Assembly: GCF_029227915.1 (NCBI RefSeq)
Contig: NC_079885.1
Location: 26,289,001 to 26,353,000 of the forward strand
DNA: 64,000 nucleotides
Direction: 5' to 3'
Source of the DNA: Hydractinia symbiolongicarpus
Lineage: Eukaryota; Cnidaria; Hydrozoa; Anthoathecata; Hydractiniidae
The notes under the pieces are model-generated. The model worked only from the letters and a program-made list of their open reading frames with translations, searched no databases and was not told the DNA's origin. A program made the translations under genes and the position numbers. Shown here piece by piece: positions 22,794-34,930 of the stretch (its first letter is position 1; each line of letters starts with the position of its first letter).

Positions 22794-24947
22794 ATTTAAA
22801 ACTCTGTAGTTTTATTGTTTATAAAACAGAAGCAAAATTTTTTACAACTGAACGTGTTAAAAAGGTTAAAAACTGGTGACAGAAAAAATCCTTTCTTTGA
22901 TTTTTTTTTGTGATTTCTATTATTATATGTAGACCAATTCGTTTATTCTATATAGTTTTTCTAAACATTCCTGCAAGATCTACTTCGATTTTTTCTCTGT
23001 TATTCCTAACTACCATTATTTTGCAAATCTTCTTTTCATAACAAAACAACCTAACGTTCTTCTTCCTTGGAAATTTTTCTAAATTTATAAATGCAATACG
23101 GTCTTTAGTAGATATATATTAAATTGTCGAATTTGAATAGGATGCAACATCGTGTTTATTCTGTAAAGATGTGGAAAGAGCTTTGATTGCTAACATGAAG
23201 CAACTTGTATTTACCCTTTCAAAAAAATGGGTAAAAATCAAGAAACTTACAAATTCGCAAAATGGTTTATCTTTCAAAGATGCAATTCGCAAAATTTCTT
23301 AATTTTTGCCATTCGCGAAATTTAAGCTCTCGCTTCAACATTTTTTATAAAAGTATTTTGAAATAAAATTGTGGCTTCGATTTCACGTCGTTTTTCTCAC
23401 TGTAATCTCGTTACGGCTTTTTTCGAAGCAACCGAATGCATTCGTGAGTGTCAGAGTGAATCATTTCTTTAGCAGATTACCATCTTCATCATAGAGCTAA
23501 GATGAAGATGACGCTAAAAGCTAAGACGATGAGTCTTACTGAGACATGGAAGATGGAAGGAATGCTTTTGAGATTTTTATTTGAAGACAATCATTTAGTC
23601 CTTCGTTTTATTGTAATCGGTAAAATTAGTTAATTGTATGTATTGTAAAAAAACTAAGAAAAAAGGGAAAACTGATCAAGTAAAACTTTTCTTTTATTAA
23701 GGTGGTGGAAAGAAATTTTTCAGAGAGTAAGCGATTTGGGCCAGCTCTGGCAAAAAAAATGCAAATCGGGAAAGTCAAGGAAATTTTAAAATTTTTAGCC
23801 TGGTCTGATTTGGCCGGGATTATGACCCATATCTCCACCCCAGCCCTAAGTAAGTCGGTTAGTTATAAAAATAATATGTGGTCTAGTAACTATGCATATC
23901 TACGAGCAGATTGAATTTCATGTACATAAGACATCCTCGTCCCCAGGGTCTCTTGGCCCCTGAGCCGTCATTACGGAGCGGAATCAAAAAGGCAAAATGC
24001 CCTGGGGTGAGATTGATATATAAAGGTGCGGAGTATCACGAAACACAATTGTGGAAAAAATAACACATTCCTTTCAAATATTTTATTAATTTTTCGCCTT
24101 AATTCTCGATGTTGTATTTGGCCGATAAAAAATTGATAAGAAAAACACATTTTTAGATGTTCACAAATATCACACTCTGTTTTATTTTCTGATATTTATA
24201 TGACCGGCATTTTGAATGAGGCAAGAGAGAATAAAGTTGTGTTCAAATATTCGGTGAAGTAAACATGTTGACGGTCTGATAATTAGCCCAATTATAAAAA
24301 TAATTCAAAAAATTATGTCTGTCATTGAACAGCGTCATTCACTCAACGAAACGTAGAGAAAATAAAAATTTCGTTTGTGTATGCATTATTAAAATATGCA
24401 TTCGCGTTCTGCTTGAATGAATTTTGTCTTTGATATTTGGTTGATGCGGTACGTTCTGAAAACGGAGTAATTACATGCTAATCACCCTGCTGTATTTTTC
24501 CACATCTGTTTACACATTCCACGCTTCCTCATCTCTAACAATTTTTTTTTTCCTTTTATATAATATCATGGTTTTCATTTCAAATCTTTTTGAAGTTAGT
24601 GAATAAAATTCTTATTCTCTCACTTTTGAACATAAAAGCAATAAAAAACATTATTTTACATGTTTCACTTATTGAATTCTCTTCGCTGCAAGCAAACAAA
24701 TTTCTGATGAACAGATGAAAGCTGGATTCGAAATTATTTGTAGTTTTCATTTGCACGTCTGTCTGTGTTCATTTATAGTACCAGTTTATTGGAAAAACCT
24801 TTTATAACTAAAATGGAAACAATGCAACATATTCAGTTACTTTAGCCATCATAAAAAGATTTGCCCCTACCACCAAATAATCAAAACAATTTTCCAATTA
24901 ATTCGGTCAAATGTATTGCAATTTTTTGGTTTCCTTTCTCTTTCGTA
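22794..24947. other. Intergenic; repeat fragments only
   Basis: No gene is supported. A perfect 10-bp inverted repeat CATCTTCATC/GATGAAGATG with a 10-base loop lies at 23481-23510, with a 43-residue open frame starting at 23502. At 23935-24010, CATCCTCGTCCCCAGGGTCT and CCCTGGGG form the ends of a short dispersed repeat also seen near 28600, 33950, 36780 and 47085. Confidence 0.6.
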
Positions 24948-25157
24948 ATGGCAGCTTTATATCCAAAAAACACAGTGCTTATGACACCGAGTAAGTGATA
25001 ATAGCTTTAAATTCCTACTTGTATATTATTATGCTCAATACGACCTGCAGTTCCTGTTAGCGAGGGTTTTGTTAAGTGGACCTTGAAAAATTATTCGGAG
25101 CACGGAAGAGTAATGCGAGCATCCGTCAAAGAGTTCAATTTAATTTTTCTTACTTAA
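24948..25157 (+). CDS. Possible small two-exon gene, function unknown
   Basis: ATG at 24948 opens a 14-codon exon ending CCGA before a consensus donor GTAAGT at 24991. After only 60 bp, an acceptor CTGCAG precedes 25051, and the frame continues in phase to TAA at 25155-25157. The product would be 49 residues: MAALYPKNTVLMTP, then an exon containing GFVKWTLKNYSEHGRVMRAS. Codon choice and residue composition look coding, and the local GC is higher than the surroundings. An alternative donor GTAATG at 25110 could lead to further exons that I did not find. I do not recognise the family. It could be the start of a larger gene or chance. Confidence 0.35.
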
Positions 25158-27240
25158 TTTGTGGACAGGGGAACTTCTCTACTATAATATTCCTAACTAT
25201 TGGACATAATATTGCTAAATATTGGACAATGGTACAATTGATGCAAAGCGTGCCTTCAAGGTTCAAGATGTCAACTTAATGTCGAGATTTAAGTTGTTTT
25301 GAAAACACAAAGCAAAACGCAAGAAGTGTACCAAATATGATGATTATTATTTGAATATGTTTTAAAATACTTAGCCAGTATCTTGTGGAGACCTCAGCAA
25401 GAATGTAAACATCAAGTAGTAGGTCACGCGTGCAAATGAAAAATGGCGTCGGAAACTTTACCATATTCTAAATTTGGTAAACTGTTTTTAATTTATTTTC
25501 GCGAAAATCACCTGCTTTGTCTATTTTGTTGTCAGAGTTAATGCGGGGTATATGTTAGTGTGTGGTTACACGTTCCGGTGTATTTCAGACAATGGGTGGC
25601 TGAAAAACGGTTTATGTGACAAAACGGCTTGTGTGCCAATTTGATCGAAAAAGTAAGCAACTTGCTCAGTAAGTTTCAAGCCTTACACTTCGAAACCTTT
25701 CTCTTACTCATATCAGTGGTGAAACAGCACTGTACTATTTTTTGTACAATCCTTTCTATGCTTAATTTAGTGCTGACCACAACATCAAAAGGCAGGGTCA
25801 CAATTCCAGTACAGTATCAGTAAAAAACTAAATTTAAGGGGCGAAATGCCCTTGGCGTGACCCCAAAATAGGGTTGCTTATAAAAAAACGTGTAATGTAA
25901 CATGATGGGAGATTAAAAATTAACTCGCTGTTGGTTTGGGTACCAACATTAAACACGATATTTTTATCACACTTGTTTTTTGTTATTTATTTATTTTATT
26001 TTCACCACAACAACACCAACTTTTGTTTATTTCAAAATACAACAATATATGAAACTCTGACATTCATAGAAGAGTTTGTATAATATTATTATAAATTTAA
26101 CATATTTTTGACTTGTCTAAATTTGTCAAAAACACATACAGTTACACCAAATTCTTTAAGAAGTAAAAAACATATATCCTATGGGTATTCCAAAAAAACT
26201 CCCAGCCGGGAATAAAAATGTTTTGGTGCATAGCGAGAAGCATGTAATAAACCTATTTAAGTAATCATGAAAAAATGTTTTTCACGATGTCTCATCTAAT
26301 ATATAAGAAAAAGCGTGCTTGATTTCCAGGTTATATACTTTTTCCCACACATACCAAAATTAGAGATCTCTCTTCAATGTCGGTAAAATTGTACAAGTAT
26401 ATAAGTGCTGTAGCTGATAAGTGGTGGGATTATTTAATATACGTTTTTTAGAAAAATAAATCATTTAAATTATTTAGTATACTTCTTTACCGTATTTAAT
26501 TTTCATTATTGTCATCTTGTTTAGAAAACGAGGATTTCAAACAGTACCAAAACAAGTTAAAATCTATAACTAGCTGTATCGAGATTTGCCATGTTTTATG
26601 CAATATCAAGAAATTCTTTTTTGGACTTGCGTTTTTTCAAGGAAGTTTTTATATCAGCTTTTAGGACTTCAATTAACTATTACTGATTTAGGAAAAAATT
26701 GTAGTCTAAAAATGTAAGGATTTTTTGCCAGACAAAAAAAAATTGGAAAAAGACTCTAGGAACACCCCCCCCCCCAGCTGAAAAACAGGTAAAGTAAAAT
26801 CAGGGAACAGTCGGGGAAAATTTAGTCACGTTTTTCTCTTTTTTTTTATTTTCTGATAACTTTGCGATACTATCCAAGAACGACAATGAAATTGAAGCCG
26901 CGCAAATTGTTGCTGAAATATAAATCGTTGTAATTACATTGTGTAAAAAAGTGAAAAATTGTAATGTGCAGAACGTACTATTTATATTCCAAGTGAAGAG
27001 CTTGTTTTTGGACAGTCTAACAATCATTGATAAAGAATGACTGACTGTAGGTCATTCCTTCATTCCTTCGTTTTTTTTGTCAGTCCAATGTGAAATTGGA
27101 GGTGTGAGCCTTGAGTTATGAGGTGTAGTGTTTTTATAATTTTTGTAAAATTGTTTTGCTTTTAAGTTTTTATAAAACGCTTTAAAAAACGCAAACTCTA
27201 CGCGATAAGTCTCATACCCAGACTACTAACACACCGCACA
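25158..27240. other. Intergenic, no certain gene
   Basis: AT-rich. An ATG in favourable context at 25443 (AAAATGGCGTCGG) opens a 32-codon frame without homology. A C-homopolymer of 11 bases occurs at 26766-26776. Other open frames (25276-25464, 25629-25823, 26800-27027) show nothing recognisable. Confidence 0.5.
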
Positions 27241-27329
27241 TCCAAAGTCTGACTCTACTTACAAGCAAGTTGGTTTTCGGGGAAAGATTATTTAAAAGAA
27301 AGTAGACCATAACGGTACTCAAACAAACA

Positions 27330-27515
27330 CAGTTCATAACATCAAACGAATAAAAGCGAGTTAGGAAATTACTCGAACGAAAGAGATTCATAAAATCACT
27401 CGAACAAAGCGAGAATGAGAGTCAGGAGATTACTCGAGAATGAAAGCAGTTCATAAAAATCAATCGAAGCGAGTTAGGAGATTGCACGAACGAAAGAGAG
27501 TCACAAAATTAGTTT
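27330..27515 (+). repeat. Imperfect tandem repeat, about 55 bp
   Basis: Three to four diverged units share TTCATAAAATCACTCGAA, GCGAGTTAGGAGATTACTCG and GAACGAAAGAG blocks. Units vary in length by insertions, so the array is old. No gene overlaps it. Confidence 0.75.
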
Positions 27516-30041
27516 GAAACTCCAGAATTAATTTAAAATTTCGGTAAGACATTCAAGTGTTTCGTTAGTTCTCTTTTTGTTAAACTTATTAATTTGATGC
27601 TTTTTCGATATTCAAATATTTTAGCATAAAAGAACAGGCAAGCTAACCCATCTTATAAAAAATAATAAACAAATGTGCGTGGAACAGTAATGAGGACAAA
27701 ACAAGAGCTCTCTTCTGAGAACTTAGATTAACTTGATGAGATTTTTTCTTCTTCTTCTTGTTTACAAATTGTATTGGTAATATGCATAATGGAACGATAA
27801 TCGATCAATTACTTCTTTATTCAGCTGTATTTATTTATTTGTTTTATTTCTCAAGAAAAAAAAATCAATTTGTTTCAACATTCATTGCATCAATTTATAT
27901 CTAGATTTTTTAATTAAAAAATAAATTTACATTTCCGCGTTTTAAATCTTAATTGGAATTATTTTCCTTCGTGATAAATAAATTATGTAAAAATTGGACC
28001 CTGAATAAATGAGAAATTTTGAAATAGAACAAATTACTTTTGTTTCATTGGAATGGCTAAGGTTCCAACCACCACTACCACCACCACCCAGTCCACCCAC
28101 CCAAAAGGAACCAATGCATGTAGAAGCAACTTTAAATATGACAATTTCCGATACCTTTTGTTCGGGGTATATTTATCAAAGATATCTGTTTATTGAAAAG
28201 TTTTTTTTATTTGAAGAAAGAGGGATTGTGGTAGTTTCCACATGGGCGTTTGTTTGGAATTTCAATGATAAATCTATCTACGCTTTATTTTTCTCTCTTT
28301 TTTTAAAATAACTAATTAGCGAAACACTAATGACTGCAACATTAATTAGCATATTACAAAAAGCAATCAGAATTTTAAATCATATTTAGAAAAACAAGTT
28401 TATAAAAACAAATTTATGTATAATTTCGTGTTGCGATTTTTTTAAAGCGCAAATTTGGGATAAATATTTATGATTTTTGTTCAAACAAGTAATATGGAAG
28501 TATCATTACTCATTACTATTGAATATCAAATACACGAAAAAGAAACTAAACCTCAATTCTTTTTTTTATGGGTTTTTACTGTGTTTCACATAAACAATAT
28601 AAGGGCCTGGAGACGAAGTTTAATTTATAATTCATGTCTCATCTTGTATTATTGTAATTAATTAAAAATTCCTATGATTACACACAGCGGAATTTCTGAA
28701 AACTCCAATCTGTTTTCATTCTCTTTAAACTATTGAAAGAAATATATAATGAAATACCAACAGATAAAAATTAGAAAAGAATAAACTTAAAACGGTCCAA
28801 GTGTGAAGTCATTAAAGTAGGAACAATCAAATCTTAATTTCCCTATGAGAAAATTTTAATTCGCATCCAGTAAAAGCGAAGCACGAAAAAAAAAGATTTA
28901 AAACAAAGAGCATAGTCACACCTGAGTGTATATACATACGTTGTTTAAGCATGTATTCATTTAATAAAATATTGAGAAGTCTTCCCTCAAACACAGCCGT
29001 CATTGTCATAAGCTCATAACAGACTAAAGCGTTCGCGCTTTAATTTATTTTCACAGACAAATATAATTCCATCTTCCACTGAACGCCTACTGTGCATACA
29101 AGCCATGTTTAATTTGGAGTCATTTAAATCGCATTTGATACATTCAATTTGATTTCCGCATCCAAAATGGTGCATAAGTTGCGGAGCGGTAACTCTCCGT
29201 TTATGGTGGTGGAATAATGATTTTAGGTTAGTGTAAAAATTGAAGCAAAGAGCTGGTCTTAGCTTTTTCATTGATTTCTTTTCGTGGCCATCTAACTAAA
29301 ACTATTGAAAATTGTACTGTGTTTTGTAAATAAAACCCCTGACATTTTTCTGCTTACATTTTGCAGAGAGCTGCATAAAAAGAACAGCAAGAGCCTTCCA
29401 GTGTTACACTTTTTCTTCCAAACAAACTTGATGTAACCGTTTTTAACCTGGACCCTGTACTTAAGTTTGCATCCTGCAGAATGCGTAAAAATGCAAACAA
29501 TTTGCTAAGTGTCGGGCGTTTAATGTCATCGATGACGATGTAACCTGGAAAGAAGGTTAAATTGAAATAAATCGCAAATGTGGACCTTACATTGTCAATG
29601 TTTGCGATTTATTCGCGGAAATTATTGCAAGTAATGCATACATTTTTTTTCGTGATTTCTGTCATTTTTGTATATCTTCCTAGCCGGCCCATTTTTAGCT
29701 TCAATTTTTGTATAACCTTCTTGTTGAGTGTTAAAATGTATTGCTTATTATATAAGCCTCTCCGAACATCTTCAAATCTATGGTCAACAGTTATTTCTAT
29801 GTTAGTTCAACTGCCTCGACTAAATGCTTTCTCTCTGTAATTACACATAGACAAAAATAAAATAAATTCTTCTTAAAAAAAGAAGAAGAACAATGAAATA
29901 TCTACGCACCAATATATAGCTAGATGGGAGGCACAGGAGTTTAAAATTTAAAAATTTCCACGTTCTATATTGCCCGGTAATTTTATGTTTAATGACTTTG
30001 AACAAATCATTTCATCTGAATTCATTTTCTCAAACACTTCA
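27516..30041. other. Intergenic upstream of the homeobox gene
   Basis: No gene is supported. Open frames at 28009-28311, 28470-28661, 29014-29271 (minus) and 29580-29840 show no family motifs. A GGGCCTGGAGACGAAG fragment near 28601 belongs to the dispersed CCTCGTCCCCAGG repeat. Confidence 0.55.
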
Positions 30042-30117
30042 GAAAGACGGGGTGTATGTTTACAAATGTAACAATATTTACTATGCATTATAATAAATTA
30101 TTTTCACCCCGTCTTTC
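30042..30117. repeat. Perfect 13-bp inverted repeat upstream of promoter
   Basis: GAAAGACGGGGTG (30042-30054) and CACCCCGTCTTTC (30105-30117) flank 50 bp of AT-rich sequence, ending 18 bp before the TATA motif of the homeobox gene. It could be a tiny inverted-repeat element or paired binding sites. Confidence 0.85.
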
Positions 30118-30135
30118 GTTTACTCTTTCTGATTG

Positions 30136-30143
30136 TATATAAA
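30136..30143 (+). promoter_or_regulatory. TATA box of the homeobox gene
   Basis: TATATAAA lies 100 bp before the start codon in an otherwise plausible promoter position, leaving a 5' UTR of about 70-75 bases. No initiator was assigned. Confidence 0.6.
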
Positions 30144-30242
30144 TGCAAGTGCATTACTGGTTTGACCATTTAACTGGAGAGAGAGATCGCAAGAAGAAGT
30201 GAAGCAAAGAGAAGATTTATTTAGTAGTGACGAAAAAACAAT

Positions 30243-31321
30243 ATGTCTTCCTTAAGACCAACATTTCTTAGCGAAGGGAATTGTCCGTGTTGTGTACCAA
30301 AAAGAAATTATCATCCAACTTATCACCACTACCTGCCAGTACCGCCAGCCGCACCTTTACCACCAAGATGGCCGATTACACCGCCAGGATACCGATTGTC
30401 ATCGCAACCGTTGTCATCACAACCATTGGAATGCTGCAGTCGAGCGAGCAATACTCTATGTATGCCGCCACCACACTACTCCATGTTACATCAAGGTAAA
30501 ATTTTTTTTATAAACATTGATTAAGATCAGAATTTTCTTTCTTCGAAAAACAGAAAATTTATAAATTTTATTTTTTTAGATGATCCTATGAATTTACACA
30601 TTGATCCGTTTCGAAATCGACACAAACGCTTTCGTCGTATGCGCATGCGTACTAACTTTACGTCGTGGCAGTTAGATGAACTTGAAAATACTTTTCTTCG
30701 AACACATTATCCAGATGTATTCGTTCGGGAAGGGTTAGCTATGAAACTCCAACTACCAGAGTCGAGAGTGCAGGTAAATGAAACTGCAAATTATTCTCTT
30801 CCCGTTTATTTTAACCCCATTATGTTTTGTGTTTGATTCTCAGGATAAAAGGCGAACTTTAGGACGTCTTATTTTAGCTACGTCACCGCTTTAACTTTCT
30901 TTTTTCTTTTTACTAGGTATGGTTTCAAAACAGGCGAGCAAAATGGCGGAAACGAGAACAAAACGAAGATGAGCATGGTGACGTTACTAGTGAAGGTGAA
31001 ACAATAAAAGAAAATGCAGCAACCATTCCAGACATCACATCGACAATTTCTCCTGAACCAAAAACGAAAAAGAAATCATTTAAGAGCATCGAGCAAATAC
31101 TCGCTGATAAAGTTCACAACCCTACCGAAGTTACTGTGAAGGAAGAGGCAAGCGAGACAAGAGAAGATAACTACGAGCCGATTATTTTATCCACAAGTTA
31201 TTCGTATATGCGTGAGCAACTAAGTGATGGCAGTGACGAAGAAGACTCCGTGGTCGCGCGTTCGCCTATAGAGGACGCTGTTGTCGCGCGTCCGCCAAAG
31301 CTAATTCCTATTACTGACTGA
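30243..31321 (+). CDS. Paired-class (Q50) homeobox protein, UNCX/unc-4-like
   Basis: Three exons (30243-30495, 30580-30773, 30917-31321) encode 283 residues with consistent phases. The homeodomain is residues 104-163. It has [36 protein letters not shown], and Gln at homeodomain position 50; W48, F49, N51 and R53 are intact. [10 protein letters not shown] and [12 protein letters not shown] are closest to UNCX/unc-4, a family of DNA-binding transcription factors in neural and mesodermal patterning. The intron between homeodomain residues 46 and 47 is the classic paired-class position. The N-terminal region is Pro/Tyr-rich ([13 protein letters not shown]). The C-terminal part is acidic and contains [12 protein letters not shown], a degenerate eh1-like motif. 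No paired domain or OAR motif is seen. ALX/ARX-type relatives are the alternative assignment. Confidence 0.93.
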
Positions 31322-31596
31322 AATCTGGTTTGTATAAATAGAAATGAACTCTTCATGTTTTGTCAGAAAATTCGTTCTTGTAGATATTGTGCTGAAATCA
31401 TATTAAAACGAAGAAATAAGTTTCGTGTTGTTTTATAAACCCTACTAACAAAATTGTGAATACTAATAATTTTAGTGAGGAAATTATGTTCGCTTTCGAT
31501 TTTTCAATGTTTTCTTTTGTTTTAATTTTCATACTCAGTTATTTTTGAACACGCATGTGTAATGTCTTGTTGACTACACCCACAATCATTGGATAC

Positions 31597-31602
31597 AATA
31601 AA
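31597..31602 (+). terminator. Poly(A) signal of the homeobox gene
   Basis: AATAAA lies 276 bp after the stop codon, the first canonical signal downstream. Confidence 0.6.
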
Positions 31603-32148
31603 TGTATGGTATTTTCAACTATTTTTACCATTTTTAGCGTTGATATGTGCATATGGAAAGTCTAATTCTGCGCTAAATATCTGAATAAGTTTCCACAGTG
31701 ATCATATTAAAACACAAAGACATTATTTTACATTTTTAAAAATCTCAAGGGTACCAATTATCAAACCTCGTATGCACGGTTGTAGGACGATATTCTCAGG
31801 ATAATCAAACTTTTTCCACCCCTATCAGACATGGTCTCTTTTGCTTAAAGTTAATCCGCAAATTTAAAAATGAGCATGCATACTCTCTTTGCACCTTTAA
31901 ACAACAGAAAATGCTCAATGGCGGCAGTCAGTAGGTATCGTAGAAAAAAATATAAAACATTTTTTCTCATTGACGTTGGAAGGATGCTGTTTTTATGCTA
32001 AAATCTGGGTGGAAATTATTCGCAGTGCAACTATCTAGGGGAAAATTACTGTGGGATAATTATTCAGAGAGGAATTATCCTGGAATCTATATGTATATTT
32101 ACTTATAACATTATTTCAGCAGTATAGAAAACAACAGATTATCTTGCT
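31603..32148. other. Intergenic, no gene seen
   Basis: AT-rich flank between the homeobox gene and the SINE, with repeated GGAAAATTACT/GGAATTATCC-like motifs at 32005-32085 and nothing coding. Confidence 0.6.
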
Positions 32149-32462
32149 TTACCGACTGATAGCCTTGTGGTAGAGCGTTCGCTTGTAGTGCGGAAGGTCT
32201 TGGGTTCAAACCACGGCCGAGTCATGCAAGAGACTATAAAAGTGTAAATCTATCCTTTCTGCTTATCGTTCAGGATAAGAATAGGATTGATATCTTAGGC
32301 GGTTGTCTAGTTGAGCGATTGCTGTGCTTGCACGACTTTCGTTGCTCAAATATGAGCTTTAAACGCGCTAGAAACTCCTTCGTAGGACCCTCGTTGATAG
32401 TAGTATCAATAGGAACTGAAGAGGCTATCCTGGGTAAATAATTTCAATAATAATAATAACAC
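32149..32462 (+). mobile_element. tRNA-derived SINE, family 1 (best copy)
   Basis: The head resembles a tRNA: GTGGTAGAGCGTTCGC (box A region), then GTGCGGAAGGTC and GGGTTCAAACC (box B). The body carries the core GAGCTTTAAACGCGCTAGAA at 32352-32371, also found near 9565 and 48175. It ends GCTATCCTGGGTAAATAATT followed by (AAT)n. It has pol III promoter boxes and no coding capacity. It is not a functional tRNA gene, because acceptor-stem pairing is absent. Confidence 0.85.
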
Positions 32463-32584
32463 CATTGTCCATATCAGTGAGGCAAAATGTACCATTATTT
32501 CGACCTTTTTGCTTTTTGAACACCTATCACTATATAAATTGCATGTACTGTGATATGACTGTTTACCAAAACTTTGCTGATTCT

Positions 32585-32800
32585 CCAATGTATTATTATT
32601 ATTCCGAATATTTATACAGGATAGCCACTTTAATGTCAGAAACACTGTTATCAATGTAGGTCTTGTGTTTTTAATGTATATATTAGGTATACACCGCCAA
32701 TTCCTATTTCCCTTACATGGTATGGGTTCACCCTTAGCTGTGGTAAAGGCACTTGCTAAACATGCCTGCGCTGTGGCAGAAATCACAGACCTTGTGATTA
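32585..32800 (-). mobile_element. SINE-like repeat, family 2, minus copy
   Basis: Reverse-complemented, it contains TTTAGCAAGTGCCTTTACCA and ends CTGTATAAATATTCGGAATA with an (AAT)n tail, matching the plus-strand copy at about 38690-38935. The short open frames across it are incidental. Confidence 0.65.
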
Positions 32801-32901
32801 CAAAACGAGCTCTATCATCAAATCAGAGAAATTAGACAATTTTAAATTGGATCAGTGAAAATTAGGAAAGAAAAAGAATTTTAACTTTTGTATATCATAT
32901 A

Positions 32902-33433
32902 CAGTAGACGTCCGTTAATTCGAACACGCAAGAGGCTAAATTATTTGTTCGAATTAACGATTGTTCGGATTATCGGAAGTTCAGAAAAAACAAGAATTTT
33001 ATTATGCTAATATAACTTTATTACAACTTCACTACAACTTTTTATAAAAATTTTTTACCGTTGTTTGCTTGGCGATGGGCATGGCCTCCAAATTCCTTGT
33101 AAACTTCATTTTATTGGAAATACTAATTTAATTAATAAATTGACAGAAATTTTGCCACCATTGATGCAATAAAAATGAATAAAAATGAAAACGTTTTTTT
33201 AATTTTCCTTTAAAATTTTATTTATCAATACACAAAATTTCGAATTGACGAGCATAATGCAGCTTTGGGACTAAAAAATTGTTCGAATTAGCGAAATGTT
33301 CGAATTAGCGGAGTTCGAATTAAGCAGCTCAAAATATAAGACTTTATTAAACCAAACTCAAGGGACTTGGCAATTTGTTCGAAATAACAGAAAGTTCGAA
33401 TTAGGCGGCATTCGAATTAACTGACGTCTACTG
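32902..33433. mobile_element. 532-bp MITE with TA target site
   Basis: The element starts CAGTAGACGTCCGTTAATTC and ends with the inverted copy GAATTAACTGACGTCTACTG. It is flanked by TA on both sides (32900-32901 and 33434-33435). TGTTCGAATTA-type motifs recur near both ends. There is no transposase. Termini and TA target fit a Tc1/mariner or pogo-derived non-autonomous element. Confidence 0.9.
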
Positions 33434-34840
33434 TATATTTTTTCTTCTCTAATTACGGAAATTAAAACACCAGCACACAAAGCCAGCCTGGTTATCCGCG
33501 AAAATTTTCATTGTTTCGCTGTTAAAATATTTACTTATTTCTTACCTTGCTTGCTTTTGCACTAACCTGGATGGCTTCAATAGATCATTTGCCAATGTTT
33601 ACAAATTTTTAAAATATTTTACAAATGGCAGTGTCGCAGTAAAAAAAAGGACCATAGAATGGTTATCACTTAAATTCGTACTGCGATTTTTTAGAAGCGC
33701 ATATTTCATAAGGCATTGAAGTTAGTTTTTTTAACTATATCTATTTTAAAAAAAATTCACCATTTTTAAGCAAATATTTAGACTTTTGTTGTCTGTTGTT
33801 TATATTTTCGACTTACAGAAATGATTGTAAAACATAACGTCGGGTGGAAAGTGGTCCATATTTGATTGATTTCACCTTACGATAGCTTCGTATCTGGTGT
33901 CCAGTTGTCTTTTATTTCCAACAATTACCTCAAGCTGCATTAGTAGCCAACCTCGCCCCCAGGGGATCTTGCCTTTGTGACATCGAAGCAACAAACCTTG
34001 TGGACGAGGATACATAGCATTTTTTAGGCTGAAAATTTTTTTAAATGTGTGTAGAAAGAAGATCTTTAAAAAATGTTTTAGTCTTAACACCTTTCAAATT
34101 GTCAATTTTGTTTTCTCTTCACATTGTTTTTTTTATACAAGATGACGTCATGACAATAAGCAAGTCACGGCTTACACCAACTGACAAAATTCTGTATAAG
34201 GTAGAAGATATCTAGGGAAGCACTAGATCCGTAAAAAAAACATTAAAATGGTTTTTTCGCGAAATATCTCGATGTGACTGATTCGCAAAAATTAATGTTG
34301 GCGAAATACATATTTTTAACTTTGCGAAAATAAGTCTTCGAAAAAATTATTCAACGTAATAGTCAAAAGTAAAAAAAGCTGTATGGATTTAACAATGTTT
34401 TTGTAAAAGCAGGAATGACAATTGACATATGAAAAGCCTATGGCTGTTCTTTGGACTGTTTTGTTGGTTAGTAAATGGCATATTGATAGCATTATGATGC
34501 CATGTGTTTGTTAAGGGGTTGCCAATAGATACTCCGTCTAAGATTTGTATAACGAATTTAAGAGCATTACCTGAATGAAGGAACTTTTGTGATTTAAGAA
34601 TAGAAAAATATATTTTAGCGATTTAGGATTTTTAAGGTTTGAAACTTTGGGATACTTTTAGAGCAGAGGAAATGAGAAAAAAGTGTGAAATTAACAAATG
34701 TTAGTAAGTAACGGGAAGCTTCAACATCCTTGGGAACTCCATCATAACAGTTAGCTCTTCATCCCCTCCGATGGGAACAAAGTTACATTACCCGCATTGC
34801 TCTAACTTGATTGCCTGCCACATATGCTGATTAGAGGTCA
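33434..34840. other. Intergenic with dispersed repeat at 33940-34015
   Basis: The segment CAACCTCGCCCCCAGGGGAT to TGTGGACGAGGAT is a copy of the CCTCGTCCCCAGG dispersed repeat; the minus-strand frame through it is not a gene. Fragments related to the GCGAAAATTAAT MITE lie at 34250-34345. Confidence 0.6.
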
Positions 34841-34844
34841 ACAG

Positions 34845-34930
34845 ATGGGTTTAAATGGACTGAAGACTCGAATCTGCAAACTCATTAATACAAGTTGACA
34901 GCGCTACCATTACCCCAACTTCGCTGATTA
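34845..34930 (-). mobile_element. tRNA-like SINE head, minus strand
   Basis: Reverse-complemented, GGGGTAATGGTAGCGCTGTC resembles a tRNA D-arm and box A, and GCAGATTCGAGTCTTC resembles a T-arm and box B, spaced as in a tRNA. The cloverleaf is incomplete, so a SINE head is more likely than a functional tRNA gene. Confidence 0.6.

Noticed and set aside
32165-32222. Functional tRNA gene
   Set aside because: Box A and box B are present, but no acceptor stem pairs and the sequence continues into a SINE body with an (AAT)n tail.
33872-34090. 72-residue minus-strand frame with YPRPQGLLLRCHKGK
   Set aside because: It is a translation of the dispersed CCTCGTCCCCAGG repeat, not a gene.
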